This document shows positions 8,764-17,826 of a stretch of DNA of 64,000 bases, piece by piece. The stretch comes from an uncultured Luminiphilus sp. (lineage in GTDB: Bacteria; Pseudomonadota; Gammaproteobacteria; Pseudomonadales; Halieaceae): contig CALSMP010000001.1 of NCBI GenBank assembly GCA_943787485.1, forward strand, positions 186,001 through 250,000. Direction: 5' to 3'. Both the position numbers and the translations under genes were made by a program. How positions within the stretch are numbered: the first letter of the stretch is position 1; each line of letters opens with the position of its first letter. The notes below the pieces were generated by a model that was not told the origin of the DNA, made no database searches, and was given only the letters and a program-made list of their open reading frames with translations.

Positions 8764-10668
8764 CTAATTCGTGCCCACTGCGGCATGCACGGGGGTCACC
8801 TGCGGTTGCGCGGCCCGAATGATGTCGTCGGCCGTCAAGCCGGCGGCGATGCGATTTTGTTGTTGCGAGCCGTGATGAATAAAGCTGTCGGGAATGGCAA
8901 TCTGGCGAAGCTCACAACGGATTTTCTCGCGGGATAGAAATTCCGCTACAGCACTTCCGGCGCCCCCCGCAAGGGCGTTTTCTTCGACCGTAATCAGTAG
9001 ATCGTGCCCCCGGGCGATGGCGGCAACGGTCGCTTCGTCGAGGGGCTTTACCCACCGCATATCGACCAGCGTCGCATCGAGCCGGTCAGCGGCTACTTTC
9101 GCTTCTGTCAGCAACACCCCAAAGTTCAGCAGAGCGACTGACTTGCCCTCGCGAATTACAACTGCTTTGCCGATAGGCAACTCTGTCATAGTCTCTTCGA
9201 CCAGCGCACCGGTGCCCTCCCCACGGGGGTAGCGAACGGCTGCTGGGCCCTGATGTTGATAGGCCGTATAGAGCAGCTGTCGGCATTCATTCTCATCCGA
9301 GGGGCAGGCAATGACCATGTTGGGCACGCAGCGCAGGTAGCTTAAATCAAAGACACCATGGTGTGTTGCGCCATCCTGACCGACAAGTCCTGCCCGATCG
9401 AGGGCAAAGGTGACGTCAAGATTTTGGAGGGCTACATCGTGGATCAGTTGATCGTAGGCGCGCTGTAAAAAAGTGGAATAAATAGCGACCACCGGCTTCA
9501 GTCCGTCGCATGCCATACCGGCGGCGAGCGTCACCGCATGCTGCTCGGCAATGGCCACGTCGTGGTAGCGATCTGGGAACTCTTTGGAAAAGTGCACCAT
9601 GCCCGAGCCCTCGCACATGGCCGGGGTAATACCAATGAGTCGCCCATCTTTCGCCGCCAAGTCGCAAAGCCAGCGTCCAAAAACATCTTGGTATTTAGGC
9701 GGTTTGGGGCGGTCATTCGCTGGGGTAGCAGGTTTCGCTTCAATTTTGTTGATGGCGTGATAACCGACCGGATCGGTCTCGGCCGGGGTGAATCCCTTTC
9801 CTTTCACCGTACGAATGTGTAATAGCTGCGGTCCCTGTAATTGCAGCATCGCCTCGAGAGTTTGGACCATCAGCGGTAAGTCATGGCCATCGAGGGGGCC
9901 GATGTAATTGAAGCCTAGCTCTTCAAACATCATGCCTGGTGCAACCAGGCTCTTCATCTGCTCCTCGGTTTTTTTGACGATGTCCCAAGCGGTACGAACG
10001 TGCTCAAGAATGCGTTTGGAGCCTTCTCGAAACGAGATGTAGGTGGGACTGGCCCATATTTTTGCGAAGTAGGTGGCCAGACCGCCGGTGTTGTGCCCGA
10101 TCGACATTTGATTGTCATTTAGGATCACTAACAGGTTGGGTCGTACATGACCCGCGTGAGCAAGCGCTTCGAAAGCCATGCCGCCAGTGATTGCGCCATC
10201 GCCGATCACGGCGACAACCTTCCGGGTAGGGGTCAGCCGACCCGCGGCCACCGCCATGCCCATCGCGGCTGAAATGCTGGTTGAGCTATGGCCAACCCCA
10301 AAGGTATCGAACTCGCTCTCTGTCCGCTTTGGAAATCCTGACAGGCCGCCGGCTTGTCGCATCGTGTGCATGCGATCAGCACGCCCCGTGATGATTTTGT
10401 GAGGGTAGGTTTGATGGCCCACATCCCAGACGATTCTATCTTCCGGCGTGTTGAGCACGTGATGAAGTGCAACGGTGAGCTCGACAACGCCCAGTCCCGC
10501 GCCAAAGTGCCCCCCCGTTTGACTCACCGAATACAACATGAACTGACGGATTTCGTCGGCGAGGTGTACCAAATCCTGTTCGGACATGGATCGCAACGCA
10601 GCGAGATCGGCCTGAACGTTTTCCAGCAGCGGTGTTAGGGGTTTGTGTTGAGGAAACGTCTCGATCAT
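8764..10668 (-). CDS. dxs: 1-deoxy-D-xylulose-5-phosphate synthase
   Basis: Thiamine-diphosphate enzyme that joins pyruvate and glyceraldehyde 3-phosphate, the first committed step of the MEP isoprenoid pathway; its product also feeds thiamine and pyridoxal synthesis. The 634 residues match the family. Visible: G-H-Q-T-Y-P-H-K near residue 83, the TPP motif G-D-G-A-I-T-G-G with downstream N-D-N-Q-M-S-I, D-G-H-D near 265, and the central transketolase segment [11 protein letters not shown]. Its placement next to thiL (TPP synthesis) is suggestive but they are convergent, not co-transcribed. Confidence 0.97.
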   Translation of the reverse strand: MIETFPQHKPLTPLLENVQADLAALRSMSEQDLVHLADEIRQFMLYSVSQTGGHFGAGLGVVELTVALHHVLNTPEDRIVWDVGHQTYPHKIITGRADRMHTMRQAGGLSGFPKRTESEFDTFGVGHSSTSISAAMGMAVAAGRLTPTRKVVAVIGDGAITGGMAFEALAHAGHVRPNLLVILNDNQMSIGHNTGGLATYFAKIWASPTYISFREGSKRILEHVRTAWDIVKKTEEQMKSLVAPGMMFEELGFNYIGPLDGHDLPLMVQTLEAMLQLQGPQLLHIRTVKGKGFTPAETDPVGYHAINKIEAKPATPANDRPKPPKYQDVFGRWLCDLAAKDGRLIGITPAMCEGSGMVHFSKEFPDRYHDVAIAEQHAVTLAAGMACDGLKPVVAIYSTFLQRAYDQLIHDVALQNLDVTFALDRAGLVGQDGATHHGVFDLSYLRCVPNMVIACPSDENECRQLLYTAYQHQGPAAVRYPRGEGTGALVEETMTELPIGKAVVIREGKSVALLNFGVLLTEAKVAADRLDATLVDMRWVKPLDEATVAAIARGHDLLITVEENALAGGAGSAVAEFLSREKIRCELRQIAIPDSFIHHGSQQQNRIAAGLTADDIIRAAQPQVTPVHAAVGTN

Positions 10669-10716
10669 CGCTCGATCATACCCTATTCATCGCCGAAAAC
10701 GATATCAGGTTTCTGC

Positions 10717-11418
10717 CTACTTCAACCCCAGCGCCTGAGCCAGCATGGGGAAGATCGCTTGGTACGCTTCTCGCGAAGGAGTTTTGCCATCGGGCCAGTA
10801 GAAATCAGCTTCTGGTGCTCCCCTGTCATCAAGTAGCGCACTGTTTAGATCGAGTATCTCGAGCCCGGAAAAGCCCTCGATAGCGTTCATAGCCTGCTCG
10901 AATTGTGACCACTGCGACGCCCCGGGTCGAAAACGGGGTCCCCGAAACGGGAGGGCCACCACGAATCGCGGTGAGGATGACCAATAGGTGCGGCTTGCAG
11001 CGATAGCTTCCAAAGCCATCAAGGTCCGCTCTGACCCGGCGAGAATATCCTGTGGCTCGAGTAGTAGTAGGGTTGTGGTGGGCTGGTAATGAGCGACCAG
11101 TCGCTGAAAACAGGCTGCGACCGCCGCTGGATGTAACAGGCGTGAGGCTTTGATCATGGCATCTGTTTGCCAGGGCGAATTGGCGCCATGAGGCCATCGA
11201 ATCAGCGAATCTCGTCCCAGAATAAGTATTGACCCGGTAGCTCCAGCATAAGCGATGTCCTGCGCCTCAAGTTCGCGGGTGACGTCGCCGCAATCGCTTG
11301 ATAACGGGTTGGTGGTTATCGAGAGTTGCTTTGCCATCAATGCGATGAGCGGCAGAGATAAAACGATGACAATCAGGACAATATTGAGGGTGCCAAGTTT
11401 CGGGTATTCTTTTTCCAT
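10717..11418 (-). CDS. Membrane-anchored SGNH-hydrolase-like protein, apparently degenerate
   Basis: Not a named family I can assign with certainty. The ATG at 11418 gives 233 residues with an N-terminal membrane anchor (about residues 10-30) and a periplasmic remainder. Three blocks resemble the SGNH/GDSL hydrolase fold: I-L-I-L-G-R-D-S-L (block I, with an extra Arg), T-T-L-L-L-L-E-P-Q-D (block III position), and near the C-terminus W-P-D-G-K-T-P-S-R-E-A-Y, which aligns with the catalytic D-x-x-H block but has Thr where His is expected. So either a pseudoenzyme or a distant fold relative. A longer frame reaching 11706 would run through the divergent GGDEF gene and is rejected. Confidence 0.7.
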   Translation of the reverse strand: MEKEYPKLGTLNIVLIVIVLSLPLIALMAKQLSITTNPLSSDCGDVTRELEAQDIAYAGATGSILILGRDSLIRWPHGANSPWQTDAMIKASRLLHPAAVAACFQRLVAHYQPTTTLLLLEPQDILAGSERTLMALEAIAASRTYWSSSPRFVVALPFRGPRFRPGASQWSQFEQAMNAIEGFSGLEILDLNSALLDDRGAPEADFYWPDGKTPSREAYQAIFPMLAQALGLK

Positions 11419-11531
11419 CGGCTTGCCTGCTTCCAGCACACATTGGGTGGCCTGTGGTGAGCATAGTAGTACAGGTGGTACTCTGCTCAAAACGGTGGTG
11501 GACTGCTCTGGGTCTTTGGCAGGTTTTTCGG

Positions 11532-12743
11532 ATGCTCTATCAACAAAAAGTCGATTTAAAAAACCTCCAGTCATTGCTGCTTGCGGAGCAGCTGCGACAT
11601 AGCCGCTTCGGCCTGCCCGGTGTGCAAATGCTGGCCGTTTTCGCTGTTTTTGGGTTGGTTTGGTTTCAAGTAGACACGCAATTACTGATCGGCTGGGGGA
11701 TGGCAATGTCCTTGCTTAGCGCTCTTCAAATTATTCAGATTAGTCGCGCGATGCGTCAAAAAAGCTTCATAGATCGGCCTGCGCGCACCGAAATCCAGTT
11801 GGCTGTGGGTGCAGTGGTCAATGGCGGTGCATGGGCACTCAGCGTGATTTGGCTTGAGCCCCAGCTACCCGATATGAGCTTTTACTTCCTGTTGTTACTT
11901 GTCACCATCATGGCAGTCACCACGATGGCAGTAATTTCAGCCGTGCGGATTGTCTATCAATGCTGGTTGCTGTCTACACTCGTTCCTATTGCTTTTTTAC
12001 TCTCTTGGCAATTCGACGAACGCCCTTTTAATGCACTGATGTCATTATCACTTGTGGGTCTGACCTGCGTGTTGTTATTTGTGGGTTATTGGGTCAGCCA
12101 ATCATTTAGTGAGTTGACAAAATCAAACCTTGAGCGACAGGCGATGAATCAGGAATTTTCCACTTTGAGCGAAAATCTCAAAGTGAGAAACTTTCAGCTT
12201 CAGCAGTTGCGAGATCAATTAGCAGAGATAGCAACCGTTGATGAGCTAACGGGTTTGCGAAATAGGCGGGGCGGTAATCAGCTACTAGAGCTAGAGCTCG
12301 AGCGCGCCAAGCGAACACATGTTTCGTTGGCAGTGGTTGCGATCGACGTTGACAGCTTTAAGCAATATAACGATACCTATGGGCACCCTTCAGGTGACCG
12401 AGTGCTTCAGCAAATAGCCGAAGTTCTCATCTCTACGACGGGTCGCGCTGGAGAAGCGGCGATAAGAATGGGTGGCGAAGAGTTTTTACTGGTTCTCCCT
12501 GGGGCGGAGAGCGACGACGCGATGAAGACGGCGAATCTAGTCAGGGAGCGTATTGAGGCTGCTGCCATTGCCCATAGCGAATCGAAAGTCGCGTCCTGCG
12601 TGACAGTGTCGCTCGGTGTGGTGTCTTACATTCCCGATAGAGGTAGCGACATTAGTGAATTGATAGCAGCTGCGGATCGGGCGTTGTATGCGAGTAAGAG
12701 TGGCGGTAGGAATCGTGTGACGCTGGGCCGTATCCAAGCTTAG
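11532..12743 (+). CDS. Membrane GGDEF diguanylate cyclase
   Basis: Likely makes the second messenger cyclic di-GMP from two GTP. From the ATG at 11532 the protein has 403 residues: six predicted membrane spans in the first half (for example F-A-V-F-G-L-V-W-F and L-L-L-L-V-T-I-M-A-V), a coiled-coil linker (about 200-240), then the cyclase domain beginning V-D-E-L-T-G-L-R-N-R-R-G. The active-site loop is G-G-E-E-F, a catalytically competent variant. The inhibitory I-site position reads R-A-G-E instead of R-x-x-D. The membrane half is not a named sensor I recognise. It is divergent from the SGNH-like gene with 113 bases between starts. An upstream in-frame start (11454) would leave almost no promoter room. 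Confidence 0.88.
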   Translation: MLYQQKVDLKNLQSLLLAEQLRHSRFGLPGVQMLAVFAVFGLVWFQVDTQLLIGWGMAMSLLSALQIIQISRAMRQKSFIDRPARTEIQLAVGAVVNGGAWALSVIWLEPQLPDMSFYFLLLLVTIMAVTTMAVISAVRIVYQCWLLSTLVPIAFLLSWQFDERPFNALMSLSLVGLTCVLLFVGYWVSQSFSELTKSNLERQAMNQEFSTLSENLKVRNFQLQQLRDQLAEIATVDELTGLRNRRGGNQLLELELERAKRTHVSLAVVAIDVDSFKQYNDTYGHPSGDRVLQQIAEVLISTTGRAGEAAIRMGGEEFLLVLPGAESDDAMKTANLVRERIEAAAIAHSESKVASCVTVSLGVVSYIPDRGSDISELIAAADRALYASKSGGRNRVTLGRIQA

Positions 12744-12797
12744 TTACGCTCTTTCGGTAATAAAAAGTGCATATCTCAGGCAGGGGTCAAGCAGGCC

Positions 12798-13214
12798 TCA
12801 GTCGGAATTTGATTCTGAATAGCTAAACCGACGCAGGCGATTGAGCTCCCGCCGAGCGTGCTTATCGGGTCGATGATCTGGTCTCGCCATTGATCCGGCG
12901 GCTTTTCGCGCGGCTTGCTCCCGCAAGCGTCGGTCCAAACTACGGGGGGTCTCCTCATAGAGTGTTTGGGCGATTTGGGCACTGCGCCGCTCGGTGCTCA
13001 GGGCGACGACAACCACCTCCTTTTCATCCCAGCCCTGACGAATCGTCAGCTGATCACCGACCGCCAGCTCTTTACTGACTTTGACGCGTAGACCCTCGAG
13101 GTGCACCTTGCCACCCTCGATGGCACTTTTGGCGAGGCTGCGTGTCTTGAAAAACCGGGCGGCCCACAACCATTTATCGACCCGTACCTTGTTGCGCTCG
13201 GATGACTCAGGCAT
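12798..13214 (-). CDS. hslR: Ribosome-associated heat shock protein Hsp15
   Basis: S4-domain RNA-binding protein that in E. coli binds free 50S subunits carrying a stalled nascent chain and helps recycle them after heat shock. From the ATG at 13214 the protein has 138 residues; the S4 motif starts at R-V-D-K-W-L-W-A-A-R-F-F-K-T-R and continues with G-G-K-V-H-L-E-G; the C-terminal third is highly basic. The start overlaps the end of yrfG by 8 bases, so they are co-transcribed, as in enterobacteria. Longer upstream frames lie within yrfG and are not used. Confidence 0.94.
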   Translation of the reverse strand: MPESSERNKVRVDKWLWAARFFKTRSLAKSAIEGGKVHLEGLRVKVSKELAVGDQLTIRQGWDEKEVVVVALSTERRSAQIAQTLYEETPRSLDRRLREQAARKAAGSMARPDHRPDKHARRELNRLRRFSYSESNSD

Positions 13215-13911
13215 GGTCTGGGAGTCCTGCAAATATCTCATCAAAGTGTTGGATTGATGGGTAGCGGGTGCTTGTTCTCGGTCGCTGTTGGCTATCGGGC
13301 TGACGCAGGGTAACCAAGTGGTGAATGCCGTACTTTTCCGCGGCGGCGAGAACGTGTTCCGAATCATCAACGAACAGGGTTTTCGTTGGATCAAAAGGAT
13401 GATTGCGCTGGAGGTGAACCCAGAAAGCTGGATCCTCCTTGGGTGCGCCAAACTCGTGTGATGTAAAGCGCTTGTCGAGCCACGGACCGAGGGCTAGCTG
13501 GTCCAGTTTGATGGCGAGTGTGTCGGGATGGGCGTTAGTAATGAGAATTGCCTCACAGTGACTCGCCCGAAGTCTCCGCAAGAACGTTTCGGCGTGGGGT
13601 CGCCAGCTGACGCCGGCGGCGACTTCACGCTTCAGGGACGCGATGTCAAAGCCGAGGGTGGACGACCAGAAGTCGAGACAATACCAGTTCAACTTACCAG
13701 TTTGGCTTTTGAAGATTGGCGTAAGGTAGTCGTTCGCTTCCTGCAAGCTCAGTTGATTCCGAGATGCATAGTGCTGTGGGATGGTATACAGCCAGAAGGT
13801 GTTGTCGAAGTGAAGGTCTAGCAGGGTGCCATCCATATCCAAGAGCACGGTATTAATTTGTGCCCAATCTATGGACTGAATTTTTCGATCCCTCGCCACT
13901 ACCAGTGCCAT
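13207..13911 (-). CDS. yrfG: HAD-family GMP/IMP nucleotidase (YrfG type)
   Basis: Haloacid-dehalogenase-fold phosphatase; the E. coli relative hydrolyses purine nucleotides such as GMP and IMP. The 234 residues show HAD motif I D-M-D-G-T-L-L-D near residue 25, motif II in I-L-I-T-N-A-H, a motif III lysine in G-A-P-K-E-D-P, and motif IV F-V-D-D-S-E. Substrate is inferred from family and neighbourhood (hslR downstream, cysQ divergent), which parallels the yrfG-hslR and cysQ associations in other gammaproteobacteria. Confidence 0.9.
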   Translation of the reverse strand: MALVVARDRKIQSIDWAQINTVLLDMDGTLLDLHFDNTFWLYTIPQHYASRNQLSLQEANDYLTPIFKSQTGKLNWYCLDFWSSTLGFDIASLKREVAAGVSWRPHAETFLRRLRASHCEAILITNAHPDTLAIKLDQLALGPWLDKRFTSHEFGAPKEDPAFWVHLQRNHPFDPTKTLFVDDSEHVLAAAEKYGIHHLVTLRQPDSQQRPRTSTRYPSIQHFDEIFAGLPDHA

Positions 13912-13932
13912 TGTCAGTGTTACTCTTCCTTC

Positions 13933-14823
13933 ATGTATGCCGATTTTTTAACCCAGCCCGCCGCGCCCATGTTTTCAACAGACTTGGGCTTGCAGCCTGG
14001 CGCGCTCAAAACGCTGTTGTCCCTGATGGCCAGTACCAGTGACACGATCTTGAGTCACTATAACAAGACTGAGAAGGTCTCTGTGGAGCGCAAGGCAGAT
14101 AAAAGTCCGGTCACTGCTGCTGACAAGGCGGCTCATGAACAGCTCAGCCAGGGACTGGCGCAATTAAGCCCTGATATTCCGGTGTTGTCCGAGGAGTCTC
14201 CGGAGGCCGATATTGCCGCCAGAAGGCAATGGCCAGCCTGCTGGGTGGTCGACCCCCTCGACGGCACCAAGGAGTTCATTGGTCGCACCGGTGAATTTAC
14301 GATTAATGTCGCACTTGTCCGTGACTCCCGTCCGGTCCTCGGGGTCATTGCTGTGCCTATGGAGGGTCTTTGCTATCTGGGCCTACCTACGGTGGGCTTA
14401 TGGCGTTGCCAAGGAGTGGATTATCTAGCGCTGACGCCACTTGAAGCACAGCCAATGCCGGAAGAGGGCATTCGATTTTTGGCGAGCGAACGGCACCACC
14501 CCGATCGGGTTGCCGCCGTGAGAACACACCTGGAGACGACGGGAAAGGTGGTAAGCCGTCACAACGCGGGCTCGGCACTTAAGTTTTGTGCGCTCCTTGA
14601 GGGCAGCGCCGATGTGTATCCACGCACCTCACCGTGCTATGAGTGGGACGTGGCGGCAGGGGACGCCCTCGTCTGGGCCGCCGGCGGGATTGTGGTCGAT
14701 TTGTGGGGAAATCCCATTCAGTACAACTCACGGGACTCTCTGTTGGTTCGGCGTTTTATTGCGACCAGCCGAGGGGGTGAGCAGTGGTTGCCTTTGTTAC
14801 TGGCCCTGGAACATGATTTATAA
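13933..14823 (+). CDS. cysQ: 3'(2'),5'-bisphosphate nucleotidase CysQ
   Basis: Removes the 3' phosphate from PAP (and 3'-phosphoadenylyl sulfate), relieving product inhibition in sulfate assimilation; Mg-dependent, lithium-sensitive family. Motifs of the inositol-phosphatase superfamily: S-P-V-T-A-A-D near residue 60, L-S-E-E-S near 90, and D-P-L-D-G-T-K-E-F-I near 113; the second metal site is Y-E-W-D-V-A-A-G-D near 243. The divergent yrfG starts at 13911, so the frame's first ATG cannot be right; ATG 13933 or 13969 are both possible and neither has a good ribosome binding site. Function is secure, start is not. Confidence 0.93.
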   Translation: MYADFLTQPAAPMFSTDLGLQPGALKTLLSLMASTSDTILSHYNKTEKVSVERKADKSPVTAADKAAHEQLSQGLAQLSPDIPVLSEESPEADIAARRQWPACWVVDPLDGTKEFIGRTGEFTINVALVRDSRPVLGVIAVPMEGLCYLGLPTVGLWRCQGVDYLALTPLEAQPMPEEGIRFLASERHHPDRVAAVRTHLETTGKVVSRHNAGSALKFCALLEGSADVYPRTSPCYEWDVAAGDALVWAAGGIVVDLWGNPIQYNSRDSLLVRRFIATSRGGEQWLPLLLALEHDL

Positions 14824-14890
14824 GCTGGGCGGCTTGTGGAACATGCGCCCAGCGGGTAATTTGCGCGGTACTGCGAGGTGAGAGCGGACT

Positions 14891-15118
14891 ATGCGAGACG
14901 GCAACAACAGCGATGCGGCTAATCATGAGATGACGCCCGCAATGCGTCTCATGACACTGCAAGCCCGCCATCGCAGTCTCGATGAGAAAATTATCGACCT
15001 GCAGAGCCAGCCTTATCAGAATCAGCTACTCATTCAGCGATTGAAAAAAGAGAAACTGCGACTCAAGGATGTCATCGAACGGCTTCGTGACGACATGATT
15101 CCCGACTTAAACGCCTGA
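14891..15118 (+). CDS. YdcH-family (DUF465) small coiled-coil protein
   Basis: A 75-residue, charged, helical protein. The core H-R-S-L-D-E-K-I-I-D-L-Q and L-K-K-E-K-L-R-L-K-D-V-I are the recognisable signature of the DUF465/YdcH family, whose function is unknown. It lies 67 bases after cysQ on the same strand, preceded by GAGGTGAGAG, and is convergent with ogt. Confidence 0.85.
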   Translation: MRDGNNSDAANHEMTPAMRLMTLQARHRSLDEKIIDLQSQPYQNQLLIQRLKKEKLRLKDVIERLRDDMIPDLNA

Positions 15119-15146
15119 CGATTTTAAGCGCCGGGTGACTCTACTG

Positions 15147-15647
15147 CTAGATAACGGGGTAGCCTTCGTGCTTCAGCAGCCACCTTTTGCGCTCCAGTCC
15201 GCCGGCGAAACCGGTAAGCGCTCCGGTTGACCCAATAACCCGGTGGCAGGGAATGATGATGGGTATGGGGTTAGCGCCGATAGCGCGGCCCACGGCGCGC
15301 ACGGCCTTGGGTTTCTCGATACTGTGCGCCACTTGTCCGTAGCTCAGCGTGTTCCCCCAGGGGATGTCTCCAAGTGCTTGCCACACCTGTGTTTGAAACC
15401 CGGTCCCTGCAGGGGCTATCGGTAGGTCGAACGCTTTTCTCGTCCCCGCGAAATATTCATCTAATTGCGACAGGGTCTTTTTCAAAAGGGTGGGCAGAGC
15501 ATGCTTTTCCGCTGTACCTGCCGAATTGGCCTTAAGGTCTGGCCAGTGAATGGCGGTGAGGGCGGTGGGCAGTGCCTCGATCATAAGCGGACCAACAGGG
15601 CTTTGATAACACACGGCAGTTATGGTTTGTTCGGGGGCGCATTTCAT
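15147..15647 (-). CDS. ogt: Methylated-DNA--protein-cysteine methyltransferase
   Basis: Suicide DNA repair protein that transfers an alkyl group from O6-alkylguanine (or O4-alkylthymine) to its own cysteine. The 166-residue protein has the helix-turn-helix-like G-F-Q-T-Q-V-W-Q-A-L, the arginine-finger segment A-V-G-R-A-I-G-A-N-P and the acceptor site I-P-C-H-R-V-I-G. No N-terminal Ada regulatory domain, so it is the stand-alone Ogt type. It overlaps the upstream antiporter gene by four bases (ATGA). Confidence 0.95.
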   Translation of the reverse strand: MKCAPEQTITAVCYQSPVGPLMIEALPTALTAIHWPDLKANSAGTAEKHALPTLLKKTLSQLDEYFAGTRKAFDLPIAPAGTGFQTQVWQALGDIPWGNTLSYGQVAHSIEKPKAVRAVGRAIGANPIPIIIPCHRVIGSTGALTGFAGGLERKRWLLKHEGYPVI

Positions 15648-17239
15648 TGGCTAAGGCTCCGAGGGGGTGGGGGTGGTTCATCTAACAACGCCTCTTCGAC
15701 ATGAGCCGCGAAGCCGGTACCTGCTTGCCCGTACAGATTGAATGCCGATATGCCGAGCTCAGAGAGCTCCTCCGCATGCTCTTCATGGCGTACGATCGAA
15801 GCGATCTTTCCTCGATAGCCCATGCTCCGTAAGAGCTCTGCCACCAAACAATTTTCGGGGTGGTTGGTCAGCGCCAGCATCACCAGTGTGAGGTTGGCAA
15901 ACTGGATGCGAGACCAAAAATCAGGATCCGAAGCATCAGCGCAAATGACACGTCGCTGGGCATCTACATGCGCAACGACTTTTGTGCGCGATGCCTCAAC
16001 CCCCATAACCTGATGGCCATAACGCGGGGCGAGGGCTTCATAGGCGCCTGTGCCGACACGCCCCATTCCCAAAATGATAATCGAAACATCGGCGGTGGAT
16101 TCGTAGCTGTCGACAAGCCTTCCCGAGCGCCACTTCAAAAGCTGATGACGATGTCGTCGATAAAAGTCATGAGTTGATCGGCTGATCGGAGAAGCCACCA
16201 CAAAGCTAACGGCAACGGCAATTGACAGCGCGGCGCTCCAGTCGGCGGCAACCCAACCGAGCCCCGCCGCAACCGACACTACGATTAGCCCAAACTCACT
16301 GTGATTGGCTAACGAACCCGCCGCGAGAACCGCAGTTCGCGGGGTGGTGTGAAAACGGGTCATTAATGGGAAGTACAGCAGCGGCTTCGCGGCCGCCAAA
16401 AGCCCTAGAAAAACCGCCACGCCTATGAGCAGCGGTGATGGCCAACCACCAAGGCCAATCGACAGGAAAAAGCCGACCAAAAAAAGATCCTTGAGCTGGA
16501 TGAGGTTGTGCGCCAATGCTTTTGTCTTGGGGTGCCCTGCCAAAATCGCACCGACAATAAGGGCGCCGAGATCACCCTTGAGACCAACGGCTTCAGCAAC
16601 CTGTGCCGAGCTTATTGCCACCGCCAGACCGGCCAGCGTCAGCAATTCGCCATAGCCGGCAATACTGAGGAGCCGCAGTATGAGTGGTCGCAAGGGAAAA
16701 AGTAGCAGCATGCCCAGCACATACCACTGTGGCGTTTTGCCCGCTGATAGGGCGAGGAAAGCCACCGCCACCAAATCCTGAATGATCAGTATGCCAATCG
16801 CCAGTACGGCGTAATCGGATTGCAACTCACCTCTTTCTTGGGTGGTCTGAATGACAAAGACCGTGCTTGAGAACGTCAAAGCGAAAGCGATCAGGGCAGC
16901 GCTTTGCCAGGTCAGTGCAAGAGCCGGTAGCCAATGCGTCAGACCGAGCAGAATAAGCAGCATCACCGCCTGCGTTATCGCCATATGAACCAGCGTGGAC
17001 CCCCAGACCTGTGCGGCCAGCAATCTTTTGGGCTCTAGCTTGAGTCCAATGGTGAACAGCAGCAGCGTAATCCCAATGTCGGCCAGTGTTAGCAGCACTG
17101 GCCCCACCTCGAGGTTGAGTTCATGCAGGACAAAGCCCGCCGCGAGGTAGCCAATGAGTGCCGGGAAACCAAGTGCCCGACTGGCCATGCCGCACAGCAG
17201 CGCGGTGAACAGAATTAGGGGCTCGGAGAACAGCGCCAT
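15644..17239 (-). CDS. Kef-type monovalent cation:proton antiporter with RCK/TrkA-N domain
   Basis: Inner-membrane CPA2 transporter. From the ATG at 17239 it has 531 residues: about a dozen membrane spans over the first 380 residues (for example T-L-A-D-I-G-I-T-L-L-L-F-T-I-G-L near residue 50), then a cytoplasmic Rossmann-type TrkA-N domain starting I-I-I-L-G-M-G-R-V-G-T-G. It is closest in layout to YbaL/KefB proteins that exchange K+ or Na+ for H+. The annotated frame extends 24 residues further to 17311, but that portion is not family-like and would overlap the upstream gene; 17239 sits 5 bases after that gene's stop. Substrate ion not determined. Confidence 0.92.
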   Translation of the reverse strand: MALFSEPLILFTALLCGMASRALGFPALIGYLAAGFVLHELNLEVGPVLLTLADIGITLLLFTIGLKLEPKRLLAAQVWGSTLVHMAITQAVMLLILLGLTHWLPALALTWQSAALIAFALTFSSTVFVIQTTQERGELQSDYAVLAIGILIIQDLVAVAFLALSAGKTPQWYVLGMLLLFPLRPLILRLLSIAGYGELLTLAGLAVAISSAQVAEAVGLKGDLGALIVGAILAGHPKTKALAHNLIQLKDLFLVGFFLSIGLGGWPSPLLIGVAVFLGLLAAAKPLLYFPLMTRFHTTPRTAVLAAGSLANHSEFGLIVVSVAAGLGWVAADWSAALSIAVAVSFVVASPISRSTHDFYRRHRHQLLKWRSGRLVDSYESTADVSIIILGMGRVGTGAYEALAPRYGHQVMGVEASRTKVVAHVDAQRRVICADASDPDFWSRIQFANLTLVMLALTNHPENCLVAELLRSMGYRGKIASIVRHEEHAEELSELGISAFNLYGQAGTGFAAHVEEALLDEPPPPPRSLSQ

Positions 17240-17244
17240 GGCCT

Positions 17245-17613
17245 TTACGACCTTGTCAGCTGGAGCGTGAGCGCACTCGCGGCCGAAATCAGAAGCATCA
17301 GCTCTAGCCAATTGACAAGCCGAGCACCCACCGGGTTGGCGATCAAGGTCACCAAGCCAGTCAACGCAAGTAGGATTGACAGGACCAGGCTCAGGCGCGC
17401 GGTTCCCATCAAGCCCAAGCTGAGGAGTATCAAGATCATTCCTCGACCCGCGTCGAGAAGGAGTCCCTCATCGAGAGATGCATACCAGAGTCCAGCCACA
17501 TGTATGATACCGGCGGCCAGCGCAACCACCATCGCGATCAAGCGGGTCCTTCTCTGCAGAGCAGAGGGCTGGGCTGCTGCGAGGGTGGTTGGCCTGGAAT
17601 TTTCGTCGCTCAT
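17245..17613 (-). CDS. Small multi-span membrane protein of unknown function
   Basis: I do not recognise this 122-residue protein. After a polar 25-residue N-terminus it has four hydrophobic segments (around 27-45, 52-70, 75-93 and 100-117), with residues such as L-L-L-D-A-G-R-G between the first two. It is the first gene of the minus-strand run into the antiporter and ogt, with only 5 bases separating it from the antiporter start, so it may be an accessory of that transporter (inference). Confidence 0.7.
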   Translation of the reverse strand: MSDENSRPTTLAAAQPSALQRRTRLIAMVVALAAGIIHVAGLWYASLDEGLLLDAGRGMILILLSLGLMGTARLSLVLSILLALTGLVTLIANPVGARLVNWLELMLLISAASALTLQLTRS

Positions 17614-17826
17614 GATGTCAAGCTTAGACGGAACGGCGGCCCACGTCAGCGGTTGATTTTTGAGTTGGCCTGCGTGATCTTGGATATCCGTCAGACACGT
17701 TTGACCGGACGCCTACAGGAGGGTCGTGAGGTGTGGTTAGCGACAGCGCATTGATTGGGACTGCCGTGGTTGAAAGAGCGGTTATAAAAACAAGTGAGGC
17801 GAGAACAGGAGTGGAGTGGCCGGCGC

